Below are positions 31,131 through 41,492 of a stretch of 64,000 bases of DNA, one piece after another (position 1 is the stretch's first letter; each line of letters starts with the position of its first letter). The translations under genes were made by a program, and so were the position numbers. The DNA is from Prorocentrum cordatum. Lineage: Eukaryota > Sar > Dinophyceae > Prorocentrales > Prorocentraceae. Under the pieces are notes generated by a model that saw nothing but the letters and a program-made list of their open reading frames with translations, did no database searches and had not been told where the DNA came from. The stretch is from positions 562,692-626,691 of the forward strand of contig CAUYUJ010021682.1 in NCBI GenBank assembly GCA_963575745.1, read 5' to 3'.

Positions 31131-31632
31131 AAGGAGGTCGTCACCGCCTGGGCCAGGGACGAGCTGGGGCACTCAATCTACGGGCACCACCTGCTGGCGC
31201 CCGCGAGAGCCCGCAGGGTGGCGGTGGTCACAGGCCCTGGCCTCGGGGAGCCTGTATCGAGCGTCTTCGCCGTCGCGGTCGTCATCGTCCTCGTCGTCCT
31301 CGTCGTCGCTGCCGCCGCGGCCCACGTCGTCGGCCGCCGCAACTGATATCGTCTGTCTGGGCCGGGGGCGAGCTTGGGGTGGCACACCCCAGGGGCAGGG
31401 CGAGGCGGCGAAGGCGCTCTGGCAGTGGGCATCGCGTCGGGGGGGCGGGGGAGGAGGGGTGTCCTCCTCCTCCCGGAAACAGCACCAAGAGCGGACGGAG
31501 CCCGTCCACCGCGGGCAGGCACTTTTGGAGAGCGGCGCTGCCCCTTTGATGAGGGGCCCTTACCGCTTGCGCCACCTCCGCAGCCAGTCACACGCCGACA
31601 GCACCACAGAACGCAGGGCTGCCAGCGACGCA

Positions 31633-31702
31633 GCTGGGAGACCTCTCCCCACAGGGAGAGAGCCATCGGGACCATACTTAGGGCAACCCCAGCAATGGAC
31701 CG
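31633..31702 (-). repeat. ~70-bp repeat, copy A, 3' of the truncated LINE
   Basis: Shares its order of blocks with copy B (31855-31924): GGGAGACCTCTCCCC (a 6-bp stem with CC loop), GCCATCGGG, GGCAACCCCAGCAATGG. It lies in the expected 3' UTR of the minus-strand LINE that stops at 31965. Confidence 0.75.
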
Positions 31703-31854
31703 ATAGCCTGTGGCCCCCCAGCCGCACACACAAAAACAAAAACAAGTTCCTGCGAGCTGGGGCATGCGGCCCAGCAGATAGAAAAGCACTAGACGCAAAT
31801 GCAAATAAATGCCGCAAGGCAAATAAGAGCAAACGCGCGCGCCGAACCATGCGA

Positions 31855-31924
31855 GCGGGAGACCTCTCCCCGCAGGGTCAGCGCCATCGGGGCCAGTCAT
31901 GGGGCAACCCCAGCAATGGGCCGT
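31855..31924 (-). repeat. ~70-bp repeat, copy B, 3' of the truncated LINE
   Basis: The partner of copy A, about 222 bp away. The GGGAGA-CC-TCTCCC hairpin is conserved in both copies. Confidence 0.75.
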
Positions 31925-31964
31925 CGACACGCAACGTCACGCACAAGAGAAGGCACACCTCCTG

Positions 31965-33862
31965 CTATGACGCCTGCGTCGAGGCCGAGAGCTGACGGAA
32001 GCCCAAAATGGGTTGCACGCGACCTTGGAACTTGAATTCTCCAGCTTGCAGGCGCGCTGGGATTTGGCGCCTGTCTTTGCTGATGACGGGCTTGCATTCA
32101 CGCACCAGGTGCACCACAAGAGACGAGGTGCTCGCGGCGCACTGAGTGCACACAAAAAACTGAACGTCACCGATCAAAAAGGTGGCCAACACGTGCTGCT
32201 TGGACCCAGAGTGCCTCAACTGCTCTTGGGCATCCAGGATCCTCGGAGCGAGGGTTGGCGGAGGCGGCTTGACAATCAGGAGCGAATTGTTTGGCCGAGA
32301 CGCTCTCTGCTTGTGCAGGGTGTCGGCCGAGGCGATCGCTCCACCAGCACGGGCAATCCAGCCAGAGGCGATGGAGGCCACTCTTCGCTGCGTGGCGAGC
32401 AGCTTCAAAAACTGGGGATACAGACGCCGAGCCGAGCCACGGCTCTTGGCGCCATTCCCAATATTGTCTTTGAGAGAGTGCCTCTCTTCCTCCACCATGG
32501 CATTCGTGACGTGCGCCTTCACCTTCCTCAACTCGGGTGGGTCACCACCCCAATATTCAACTCTGTGCCAGACCTGCTTCCAGAGGCATACCCACGCGGC
32601 AGTAGGAGTAGTCGCGGCGACGAGCCCGCGTAGCGCGTGTCCTTTCCACGCGAACTCCGAATCCGTGTGGGGTACAACTGGCGGCACCGCGAGCACGAAT
32701 CCTGCCAGCAGCGCATAGAGCTCAGCTCCATCAGTGTCCTGGCAGGGCGACGGGAGCAGGCCCGTGACTGCAGCACGAGCTGAGCTGTCGGCGGCGAGAG
32801 CGACCGCCGCCCAAGCCGCTTGCCCACGCCCGGGATAACCCAGAAAAAGGGGCCCGTCCAGGTGCGCGCCACCAGTGAGGTCCTGAGGGTTCCCATGGAA
32901 GACAAAGCCAGCGCCTTTGGGATAGTCCAGCAAATGCTGCGGCAGCTCAGGCAGCGGCAGCAGCGCCCGCTCGAGCAACATCCTAACCAGGTCGTTGGTG
33001 TCCGCGTGCTGGGTGAAAGCCGTCACCGCAGCTGGGACAGACCCCCCTACTGCCTCAAGCACGACAGCACACCCAGTGTGACGGTGCAGGAGGGTCCCAG
33101 GGGCCGATTTGCACGCGAGACACGTGGGGGAGTCGATCCAACCTTGACGAAATTGACGATCTTGTGGCCACGGAGCTCCAGTACAGGCACTCCGAAGGTA
33201 ACCCCGCTGCTGCCAGTTGAGCCCACCCTTGGCGCCCATGAGGAGCTTGAGAAGAGCCTCAAAGAAGCCTCCACGGAACTCGGGATACTCAAGATGTTCC
33301 GAAACTTGCAGGTTGGTCCTATCCCTAACAGCATGACCAACACCAGACATGAGCACCCTGGGACACATATCTTCTTAATCGAGCGAGCTGCCATCAGGAA
33401 GCCTCCAGAGAAACGCCTTCTCAACAAATATCCCAACACGTTGCAGGGTAGTAAACAGTGCTCCGAACGGCCCGCGGACTTGAGGCCACATGCTGTCTTT
33501 GCCCGAGAGCGCTTCGCGCGCATGCTCGAGTCCTCGTCCGAGGACATGCTTGGGTATAACGCCACTCCAGAGCACAAGCGAAAAAACGTTGACCGGCTCG
33601 AGCGTGGCCCGCCAAATCGGATCGAAGTGGTGTTGCGGCGCCAGGACGAGCGCGATGGTTCGCTTCTTGCCGATAGTCCTCGCGTCGAGGGAAGCTGCAG
33701 CTTGCGATCTTAAAATATCCAGTTCCTTCAGGGTGGCGCCTTGAACGGAGGTGCCGAAAGCCACAGACGTTCCCAAAGCAGCCCTGGACATCAAAGCCAT
33801 CGTTTTCCTCCTGGCGGTCCCCACTTGGAGATGCCGCAACCGTTTCAACTTGGTCTTGACGA
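31965..33862 (-). pseudogene. 5'-truncated LINE ORF2 (post-RT, zinc site, RNase H)
   Basis: Begins at the microsatellite boundary with the post-RT region KTKLKRLRHLQVGTARRKTM in one frame (to 33375), then shifts near 33370 into a 467-codon frame down to 31965. The second part has a zinc site CLACKSAPGTLLHRHTGC and an RNase H-like region with candidate acidic positions HLDGPLFLG, DGAELYALLAG and HTDSEFAWKG plus KVKAHVTNA. A C-terminal VCTQC...H...C finger follows. The endonuclease and RT catalytic boxes are missing, so the copy cannot move by itself. It is a different copy, and probably a different family, from the LINE at 23.3-29.5 kb. Confidence 0.82.
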
Positions 33863-33902
33863 CCTCCTCCTCCTCCTCCTCCTCCTCCTCCTCCTCCTCC
33901 TC
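33863..33902. repeat. (TCC)n microsatellite between two LINEs
   Basis: Separates the truncated minus-strand LINE (left) from the SL-tagged plus-strand LINE (right). Confidence 0.95.
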
Positions 33903-33923
33903 CCGTTGCCATTTTGGCTCAAG
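33903..33923 (+). other. Spliced-leader sequence at the 5' end of the plus-strand LINE
   Basis: CCGTTGCCATTTTGGCTCAAG differs from the DinoSL at one base (A to T). It abuts the (TCC)n array upstream and the LINE 5' UTR downstream; ORF1 starts 130 bp later. Confidence 0.9.
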
Positions 33924-34052
33924 CGTGCCAGCGCACGCGCGAGCGGGCATCCTCACTCTCGAGGCTTTCTGGTGCGTCAGGCGCCAGCGGACATAACCTT
34001 TACCCAGTAATTCCTAACCCTTAGATAAAACGAAACGCACAGTGCACGCGCG

Positions 34053-35180
34053 ATGGCCGCCCGCGGTCGTGGCGGTGCTGATTCTGCTGCTGTCTCTGAC
34101 GAGGAAGCGGCTCGCGACCCCAACGAGAAGAGCCGCAGCGGGGAACGCGCCCGAGGCCGGCGGCCCCGCGCTGAGGCCAAACAGGATCCTCTGGCCGAGC
34201 GGGATCCTTGGAGCGGAATGGCTGCCCAGCGTGGCCGGCCCTCCGGGGAGCCCCCTGGCCCCGCCGCGGGAGGGTCCTCAGGGAGCGCTGGCGCTGTGGT
34301 TCAAAAGCACATGAACGCCCTCTCGGAGAAAATCCGCGAGTACATGGCTGAGCAGCTTACCACCGCTATGGACTCGGTTCGCGAGGAGCTCGACGCAATG
34401 GTCGAAGATAAACTTGCTCCCCAAGCTGCCAGGCTCGAGGAACATGCTACTGAGATTGCTCTGATCAAGGAAAAGAACGCTAACCTGGAGAAAGAGCAAG
34501 CGGGGCTGCAGGCCGCGGTCAAGGAGCTGCAGACCACGCTGGCGGTGGCGGAGGCGCAGGTTGCGGCGCCGCTGGACCCAGCACGCCTTGCCGATTGGAA
34601 CAGGACGGCTGACCCTGCCCTCTTCGTCCTCTCCTGTCAGGCCCCCGCCGCTCCAGGAGAGGTCAAGTCCGCCATTTCGCAATGGCTCCAGGCCGCCAAG
34701 GTCACCGAGGACCAGGTCACGCTCCTCGGCGACCTCCCGTCGAAACGTTTCCACCTCCACTGCCCTGGTGGCGCTGCGGGCGTTGCCCGCGCTGGGGCAC
34801 TCCAGGCTGCGCTCAAGCTACCAGGCGGACAATGGCGTCGATTTGACGTGCTCTCGGTCAACGGCCAGCGCGTCACCATGTACACGAATGCCGACAAGAG
34901 CGCGAAGGACATCCGTAAGGAGGTGCAGACGAAGAAACTCTTGGGCCTCATCAGGGCTGCGGTGCCTAGCAAGGACTGCTGGGCGCGCCGACCGAAGGGC
35001 CTTGTCTACGTGGACTCTGTGCCGATCGTGGAGGTGCAGGTGCGTGGCCCCGACGAGGCCTCCCGACTGGCCTGGGACGGGTCCGCCACCGCCCGCCTCG
35101 GCATCGACAAGCAGGCCATTACGAACCAGTTCCAGGCACTCTGGCGCGAGGTCGACACCTCTGGATGGGACTCTCCCTAG
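34053..35180 (+). CDS. LINE ORF1 protein, coiled coil + RNA-binding-like domain
   Basis: 375 codons starting MAARGRGGADSAAVSDEEAA, the first ATG after the SL. An Arg/Pro-rich disordered N-terminus (1-85) is followed by a long coiled coil (about 88-170; KHMNALSEKIREYMAEQLTT, EIALIKEKNANLEKEQAGLQ). An alpha/beta domain then follows (about 190-360; ALFVLSCQAPAAPGEVKSAI). The layout resembles L1-type ORF1 proteins (coiled coil, RRM, C-terminal domain), which bind LINE RNA. The RRM assignment is inferred from layout rather than from clear RNP motifs. The frame is intact, and its TAG at 35178-35180 abuts the ORF2 frame. Confidence 0.82.
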   Translation: MAARGRGGADSAAVSDEEAARDPNEKSRSGERARGRRPRAEAKQDPLAERDPWSGMAAQRGRPSGEPPGPAAGGSSGSAGAVVQKHMNALSEKIREYMAEQLTTAMDSVREELDAMVEDKLAPQAARLEEHATEIALIKEKNANLEKEQAGLQAAVKELQTTLAVAEAQVAAPLDPARLADWNRTADPALFVLSCQAPAAPGEVKSAISQWLQAAKVTEDQVTLLGDLPSKRFHLHCPGGAAGVARAGALQAALKLPGGQWRRFDVLSVNGQRVTMYTNADKSAKDIRKEVQTKKLLGLIRAAVPSKDCWARRPKGLVYVDSVPIVEVQVRGPDEASRLAWDGSATARLGIDKQAITNQFQALWREVDTSGWDSP

Positions 35181-35181
35181 C

Positions 35182-38100
35182 CTCCGGTGGGCTCCGTGGG
35201 AGGTCGGGGCCGCTACCCGTGGGCTCTCGGTGGTGACGTGGAACGCTCGCGGCCTGCTCCTCCGTGCCGCCGCCAGGAGGCGGCGGAAAGTGAACATGGT
35301 CGTAGAGCACCTTCGCCAGCGCTCAATTGTGCTGGTCCAGGAAGTCCACGGCTTCACCGAGACGCTCCAGAACTACCTCAACCAGTACTGCATCCACTAC
35401 AAGATGTATAGCTCTACGACCGGTCGTCCGGGGGCTGGCGGGATCGCAATTTTGATCCCTTGGCACGACCATCACACTATTGCCGCTGCTGGCACGGCGG
35501 CTCTCCCTCAGATCCAGAGCCGCGAGTTGGAGCCAGGGCGCGCTGCCGTTACGACGATCACCAACCCCAAAACGCAATGCGCCATTAAAATCATGAACAT
35601 CCACAATTATGACCTCACCGAGCTTGGGAAGGATCGCATTCGGCGAGCGTGGCGGGATGCTGCGCACTGGGCGCACGAGGACCCTATGAAGAGGACCTTC
35701 GTTGCAGCTGGCGATTTTAACATGACCGATGTGCCAGCGGAGTCTCTTTTGTACCCTCGGCCGCGTCAGGCCCAACGGTCTGACGCCAGCAGGGCCAACC
35801 GATCCGAACCATTCTGGAGAGATATTTTCACGAATCCCAACATGCTTGAGGTGTGCTCGCCGCTCCCCACCCACTTCACGAAGGACTCAGGGACGCTGCG
35901 CACGATTGATCGGATCTTCGTCTCACTCGCATCGTCTTTCGCGCTGGAGACCGAGTGCGACCTCCAGCTGGTGCACGATGCCGTGACGCTGGACGCGCAG
36001 AACCTCAGCGACCACGCAATCCTCAAGCTTCGCATGAAGACCAGGCAGGCCACGCCCAAGGGCGAGAGGAAAATCCCAGCATTCATCTTCAAGAGCCCTG
36101 AGTACAAGCGGATCCTCGCCAACTGCCTTGATGGTTGTCGCATCGAGTTCAAGCCTGTTTTTGAACAGTGGCGCGACATCAAGGCCATGATGACGCTCGC
36201 CGCGGAGCTCGCTCGGAACGAGCTGCAGTCCAAGGCGCTGGTGGTCGACAGCGACAGTGGGCGGCACGCGCGACTGTTGACCCTCAACTCGGTCGCCAGG
36301 GCCGTCTGGCGGCAAGACGCTCGACTGGCCAGGAGGCTCATGCATGACACGCCCATCGGTGCCGCGGAGCTCGAGCTCGTCGACGGCACCGTGCAGTTGA
36401 AGAGGCCTGGCGACTTCCACACGCACGTGCGGGAGGCGCAAGCGCAACTCCTGGAACGGGAGACGGCGGCGCTCGTCGACAGTGCCAGTGGGACACACCG
36501 GCGGACGGCGGAAGTCATGATCAAGCGAGCGCTGCTGTGGAACCCCACCAAGCGCGCATTGGTGCTTTCGGGGATCCGCCACACGCAGCCTGCCGGGCAG
36601 GGAGGCAGCGCAGACTCCGTGACTAGGGAACCTGAGTCCATGATCGCAGAATTAAAAAAGCATTGGCAGCCAGTGTTTACAGAATCGCCTGTACAGGAAG
36701 ATCAGATTGGGCCGTTTCTTGATCGGCACATGCCTCGTTTCGATAATTCTTCCCTCCCTCTTCCCTCCCTCTCCGACCTCCGCCTTGCCTTGAGGCGGTC
36801 CCGCGACTCCGCGCCAGGGCCCGACAGGCTTCCCGCGCGAGCATGGCGAGCCCACCCTCTTCTAACAGAAGTGCTGCATGGCGTAATGTGTCAGATGGCA
36901 GACGGTTCCCCGCCACCTGCCGGTTTTAATTTCTGTCTTCTCGCTTTTCTCCCGAAAGGGGAGGAGGTCGCTGATTTGGTGGAGTGCACGCGGACCCCGG
37001 GCTGCACCCGCCCATTAGCTTTGAAAAACTCAGACAGCAAGGCGGTCGCAGCGGCACTGAATCTTCACATTTCGGGCGTCGTGTCGAAAGACGCCCATGG
37101 GGCCCAAAAGGGATTCGTCCGTGGGCGGCGCTTCGGTGAGCATATCATCGCGCTCGACGCTGAATCTAGGCGCGCGGGACACCTTCCTCAGGCTGCCACT
37201 CGGCTCCCTGGGTTGCTGAGCTTTGATGTTAAAGCCGCTTTCCCAAGCATGTCTCAAGTCTTCCTCCGCCGTGCTGCCGAACGCTTCGCCCTCCCTGCAC
37301 CCTATTTGTCGTTGCTCGATGGGCTTGCTCATGATACTATTGGGCACGCACGTGTTGGGGAACAGCTGGAGGCTCTATTCCCGATCACATCGGGCGTCCC
37401 CCAGGGTGTCCTCTGTCAGGAAGTCTGTGGGCGTTGGCGTTCGACCCCTGGATCCGGTGTTTGTGCGAGGCGTTTCCTACGGAGGACGAGGGGACCCTTG
37501 GGGGCTGCGCTGATGATGTAGGTGCGGTCACCATGGATATAAGCAGGACTTCGCACCTTCACCGCACATTCCAAAAGGCTGAGGAGCTCGCTGGTCTCGA
37601 ATTGCAGCCGCAAAAATGCTGCTTCGTGCCCCTTTGGGCGGACTGCGACGAGACCGTCCGCGAGCAGGCTCGCGCCGCCCTTGCACTGCACGCTCCCGGC
37701 TGGGAGAGTTTCAAGATCGAAGGGGCTGCCAAATACCTCGGCGTCATGCTCGGGCCTTCGGCGGACCTTCCGATACAATGGAAGGGCCCTGGACAAAAAT
37801 GGTGGGGCAGGGTGCGGGAAGTGGCTTTGTCCAGGGCTCCTTCTGAGGCCTCGTTGCGACTTTATCTCACGGTTATCCTCCCCTGTCTCTCCTACGTTGC
37901 TCAGTTTTTCCCTCCTGACCCCACGCTTTTGGCGAAGGAGGGACAGGCTCTTCACAAACTACTGCGGTTGCCTCCTAATTCGTTCCGGGTCGCCGAGCTG
38001 ATGGGCGTCGGGAGGTGGCTGCCCAGCGCTGCTCCTATACCCGTCAGCGTGTCTTGCCTTGCCGCTGCGTGGAGAGCCAGCCAGTACACGCTTCGGGGGT

Positions 38101-38939
38101 GGAGGGCTTGGCGGGATCGGCTTCGAGATGCGGCTCACAACCACGGATTCTTAGTGGATTTTGTTCGCAATGGATGGTCTCCTAGGTTCTGGGTTCGGCG
38201 TCAGAGCATTGCCGAATATTATGCCTCCTTTGACTGCCCGCCCAACGATGGTAAGGTTCCGAGGCAGGCGTTTGAGCGGGCGAAGGCCGCTGCACTTGCT
38301 CTTGAATGTGATAACGTGCCCCGCTCCGGGAAGACAGGGGTTCGTCCTCAGACGGCCTTCCTCCGCTCGTTATGCTCCTCCCTCTACCCCGACGTGATCC
38401 CTGATCTTCTGGAGCGGCGTTTTCGCAAGTGGTTCCCCGATCGGCCCCCTTTGGGACGACCAGAGCTCGAAGAACGTTGGGCCAGGCTTCGAGACGTCCT
38501 CAAGGCGGCGGCTCCGTCACGGGCATGGGCCCATTTAAAAACGCTCGCAGGGGCCTGGATCACGTCAGCCCGCGTGGGGATACTCACGCCTAAGGGTTGC
38601 CGGTTCGGGTGCTCCCAGGACTGTCTGGGCATCGAGGTCTGCGCTCCAGATTCGATCGGGCACTATTTATATTGCCCCCGGCTCTCCCACCTTCTCGCTC
38701 TCCCTCGCGCCATCATTCCTAATGACCCGGTGGTCCGATTAGGGTTTGGCCCTGCCTCCGCGTACAATGTAGACAGGGGGTACGATCCCATCTCCCTTGA
38801 GCGTGCTAACTATTTAACCGCTCTGTCATTCCATATCTACCATAAATACCGTGCTGAGCTTCAGCAACATCCACGTTTACAAGGCACTTACACCTCGACA
38901 TTGCGTGCGAGGCACGCCGCGATTGTCGCTCTTGGCTGA
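35182..38939 (+). pseudogene. LINE ORF2: endonuclease-RT-zinc finger, single frameshift
   Basis: The ORF2 frame is already open inside ORF1, and no ATG lies at its start, so reinitiation or frameshifting from ORF1 is likely. Endonuclease: LSVVTWNARGLL, VLVQEVHGF, AAGDFNMTD, TIDRIFVS, LSDHAILKL (about 35225-36035). RT: SAPGPDRLPARAW, LLAFLPKG, QKGFVRGRRFGEHI, box A LLSFDVKAAFPSM, box B SGVPQG. At about 37405, inside box B, one base is missing. The protein continues in the next frame (37434-38939) with WALAFDPWIRC, box C GCADDVG, LGVMLGPS and a zinc finger CRFGCSQDCLGIEVC...H...C. It ends TLRARHAAIVALG. All RT catalytic residues are present across the two frames. Confidence 0.88.
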
Positions 38940-38976
38940 TGCTGACGGACGGTGTCCCCCCAGGCGACGTGCTCTC

Positions 38977-39375
38977 CTCCTCCTCCTCCTCCTCCTCCTC
39001 CTCCTCCTCCTCCTCCTCCTGCTCCACCTCCGCCTCCACCTCCACCTCCACCTCCACCTCCACCTCCTCCTCCACCTCCACCTCCACCTCCACCTCCCCC
39101 CCCTCCCTCCCTGCCTGCCTCCCTCCCTCCACCTCTCGTGCGTATCCTCTCTCCTCCGCCCCCCCCCCTTCCTCTTCACCCCGCGACCAGGAGGAGCAGA
39201 GGGGTAGGACGATAACGAAGAGGAAGAGGAGGAGGAGGAGGTAGAAAAGGAAAAGGTCGGCAAGGAGGACGAGTCTATGGAGGAATAGGAAGAGGAGGGG
39301 GAGGAGGGAGAGGAGAGGAGAGGAGAGGAGAGGAGAGGAGAGGAGAGGAGAGGAGAGGAGAGGAGAGGAGAGGAC
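38977..39375. repeat. (TCC)n/(CTCCAC)n, then GGA and (GGAGA)n repeats
   Basis: TCC array (38977-39020) with a CTCCAC hexamer section (to about 39090), a polarity switch to GGA near 39190, and a clean AGGAG pentanucleotide run at about 39309-39375. Confidence 0.9.
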
Positions 39376-39755
39376 AGGGAAGAGGCCAATAATGCCGACC
39401 AGGGGAGGAAGAGAAGAAACTGTAGGAGGAGGAGGAGGAGGAGGAGGAGAGGTAGTCAGAAGAGGGGGGAGGAAGTGGGAAGAAAGGACTCCAACGACGA
39501 AGACGAAGGGCGATGGTCTCCAGATCCTCACAACTACGGCTCAAACGACGCGTCCTGTTCCCTCTCGTGCGTGCCAGGCAGCGGCGGCGGCGGCAGCGGA
39601 AGCGCCAGGGTAGCGAGAGCCATGCACCTCGGAGAGCAGATGGGTAGGAGAAGGGGAGAAAGAGGAAGAGAGGAGGAGGATAAGGAGAAGGAGGAGGGAG
39701 AGGAGGAGGAGTAGGAGGAGGAGCAGGAGGAGGAGGGAGAGAATCAAATCCCTCC
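39376..39755. repeat. Purine-rich GGA simple repeats, no gene
   Basis: GGA tracts at about 39422-39450 and 39655-39745 flank about 200 bp of unremarkable DNA. Confidence 0.7.
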
Positions 39756-39869
39756 TCCTCCTCCTCCTCCTCCTCCTTTTCCTGCTCCTCCTCCTCCTCC
39801 TCCTCCTCCTCCTCCTCCTCGTCCTCGTCCTCGTCCTCCTCCTCCTCCTCCACCTCCTCCTCCTCCTCT
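39756..39869. repeat. (TCC)n microsatellite upstream of the decayed LINE
   Basis: A TCC array with a few TCG and CAC interruptions, ending one base before the SL copy. Confidence 0.9.
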
Positions 39870-39906
39870 ACCGTAGCCATTTTGGCTCAAGGAATGTTGG
39901 CTCAAG
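39870..39906 (+). other. Complete spliced leader plus a second truncated copy
   Basis: 39870-39891 match all 22 positions of the DinoSL consensus (first base A). It is followed directly by ATGTTGGCTCAAG (39894-39906), a truncated older SL with one mismatch. Two stacked SLs imply at least two rounds of trans-splicing and retroposition. Confidence 0.95.
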
Positions 39907-40007
39907 GCAGCTGGCCAGGACAGCCCTCGGGATCGGAGACTCAGACGCCTGCCCAGGCAGAGTCTCCTCGCTTTCCTCTGACACATACCACATCTCGACC
40001 GATACCG

Positions 40008-41350
40008 ATGGCGCTCCGCTGTAACAGGGCGGCGTCGGCAGACGTGTACGGACGTTCCTCGAGCGCCGCAATGTCCTCCTTTGCTGGTGGCGCTGCTGCG
40101 GCGGCTGCTGCTGCTGCTGTTGCTGCTCCGGGCCGCGACGCGTCCACGGACGGCAGCCACTCGGATGATCGTTCCCCCCGCTCGAGCACTTCGGAGTGCC
40201 AGCGCCGCTCCGATCGTTCCCGTGCCTCAGACCGCCGACGGGCCAGGGAGCGGGCGCGGGAAGCGGAGCGCCGCCGCGTTGCTGCCTCTGTCGGCCCTGG
40301 GGGTCCTAGTGGTGGCCGCCGTGGAGCTCGTCCGCGCCGTGAGTCGCACTCTTCCCGCGCCGAATCGGAGAACTGTCAGCGCGCTGCGGACGCGGCCTTC
40401 GCGATGGAGCGCGACGGGGTAGACCTCGACATGGTCGCGAGAACCCAGGAGCCGTGGGCGGAGCGGCCCTGGCAGGCAGCTCTCCAGGAGGCCATCCTGG
40501 CCCCCTTGGAGGCGCAGCGGACCCGTGGCAGTCATATCTGGACGAGCGCGGGCGGGCGGTGGCTGGCGCCCCGATGGCCCCCGCGCGCGGCCACCCCCCT
40601 GCGCACGCGGCCCCTGGCGGTGCTGCTGCTCGCGCTGGCCCTGCTGCTGTCCCTGGTGGCGCCGCTCTGGCTGGCTCAGCTCTTGCCGGTGGAGGCGCTG
40701 GCGCCGTCGCCGACCCGAACCGCGTCATCCAGCAAATCCAGTCCACCATCATCGCCAGCATAGACGCCGCGCTCACGGCTGGCCTCGCGCAGATCACCAC
40801 GGTCATGGAGGTTCGCGTCGGCGCTGTCGAGCAGCGGGTCGAGCACGTCGACCAGCGCGCGCCCACGCTCGAGCAGCTGCTTCGGAACGACATGGAGCAC
40901 ATCCGCACGGAGATGGCCATTATGGCGAGGGCTGACCCCGCCACGGTTCAGACGGGACCCGATTGGGACAGGGAGCTCGGGGTTCGGCGCGCTCGCAAGG
41001 TCTCGGGGTGCATGCGCCTCGGCTGGAACCAGTGGCGAGAACTACGTGCCGCCACGCCGGCTGGGGGCAGCGCTCAGATCTCGGCCTCAGCGGATCAGAA
41101 TCGCAAGCAGGTGGCCCACGAGCCTCTCCTCAAGCGTCTGCCCATGGCCCTGGCCAGAGTGGTGGACCCCAGCAAGCGCATCTTCGGAACAAGCAGGACC
41201 ACTCGCTCACAATCTCCTGGAGGGCTTTCATGCAGGTCTCAATCGACAGCCCATCGGCCGCCCCGCAGGTCACCTGGTCGGCTTCGGCGCTGCATGAGCT
41301 CGGCCTCCGCCGCCTGGACTTCGAGCCAACGGCGGCGGCAGCCTTGGCGC
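40008..41350 (+). pseudogene. LINE ORF1 remnant
   Basis: An ATG at 40008 opens MALRCNRAASADVYGRSSSA, followed by a Ser/Arg/Ala-rich region and FAMERDGVDLDMVARTQEPW. Near 40500 the frame changes. The second frame has DPNRVIQQIQSTIIASIDAA and an amphipathic coiled coil (VEQRVEHVDQRAPTLEQLLR) to about 40960. After that the coding signal moves between frames, with NKQDHSLTISWRAFMQVSID visible near 41195. It is comparable to the ORF1 region of the other LINEs in layout (disordered basic N-terminus then coiled coil) but broken. Confidence 0.65.
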
Positions 41351-41487
41351 CGCGGCAAGAGGACTGGTCTCTTTAGCACGCTCGCGCACTACTTCGGCAA
41401 GCAGAAGAAGGAGGCGGAGCTGTGCTTCGCCACGTGGAATGCGAGGGCATTTCGCCACCACGATGCGGAGGTGGCGAAGAAGAAGGT

Positions 41488-41492
41488 GAATT
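41488..41492. repeat. Target duplication GAATT, left
   Basis: It matches 42874-42878 on the other side of the inserted element. The exact length (3-5 bp) is uncertain because the element ends also contain GAATC/GATTC. Confidence 0.65.

Larger units (their letters stand above)
33903..38976 (+). mobile_element. LINE retrotransposon, full length, one frameshift seen
   Basis: Order: SL, 5' UTR, ORF1 (34053-35180), ORF2 (35182-38939), 37-bp 3' UTR, then (TCC)n. TCC of the same polarity lies upstream at 33863-33902. ORF2 encodes endonuclease, RT and a zinc finger, with no RNase H visible. I see a single disabling change, a -1 frameshift at about 37405. Confidence 0.92.

Noticed and set aside
32013-32633. 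206-codon plus-strand frame
   Set aside because: Antisense of the truncated LINE ORF2; no independent pattern.
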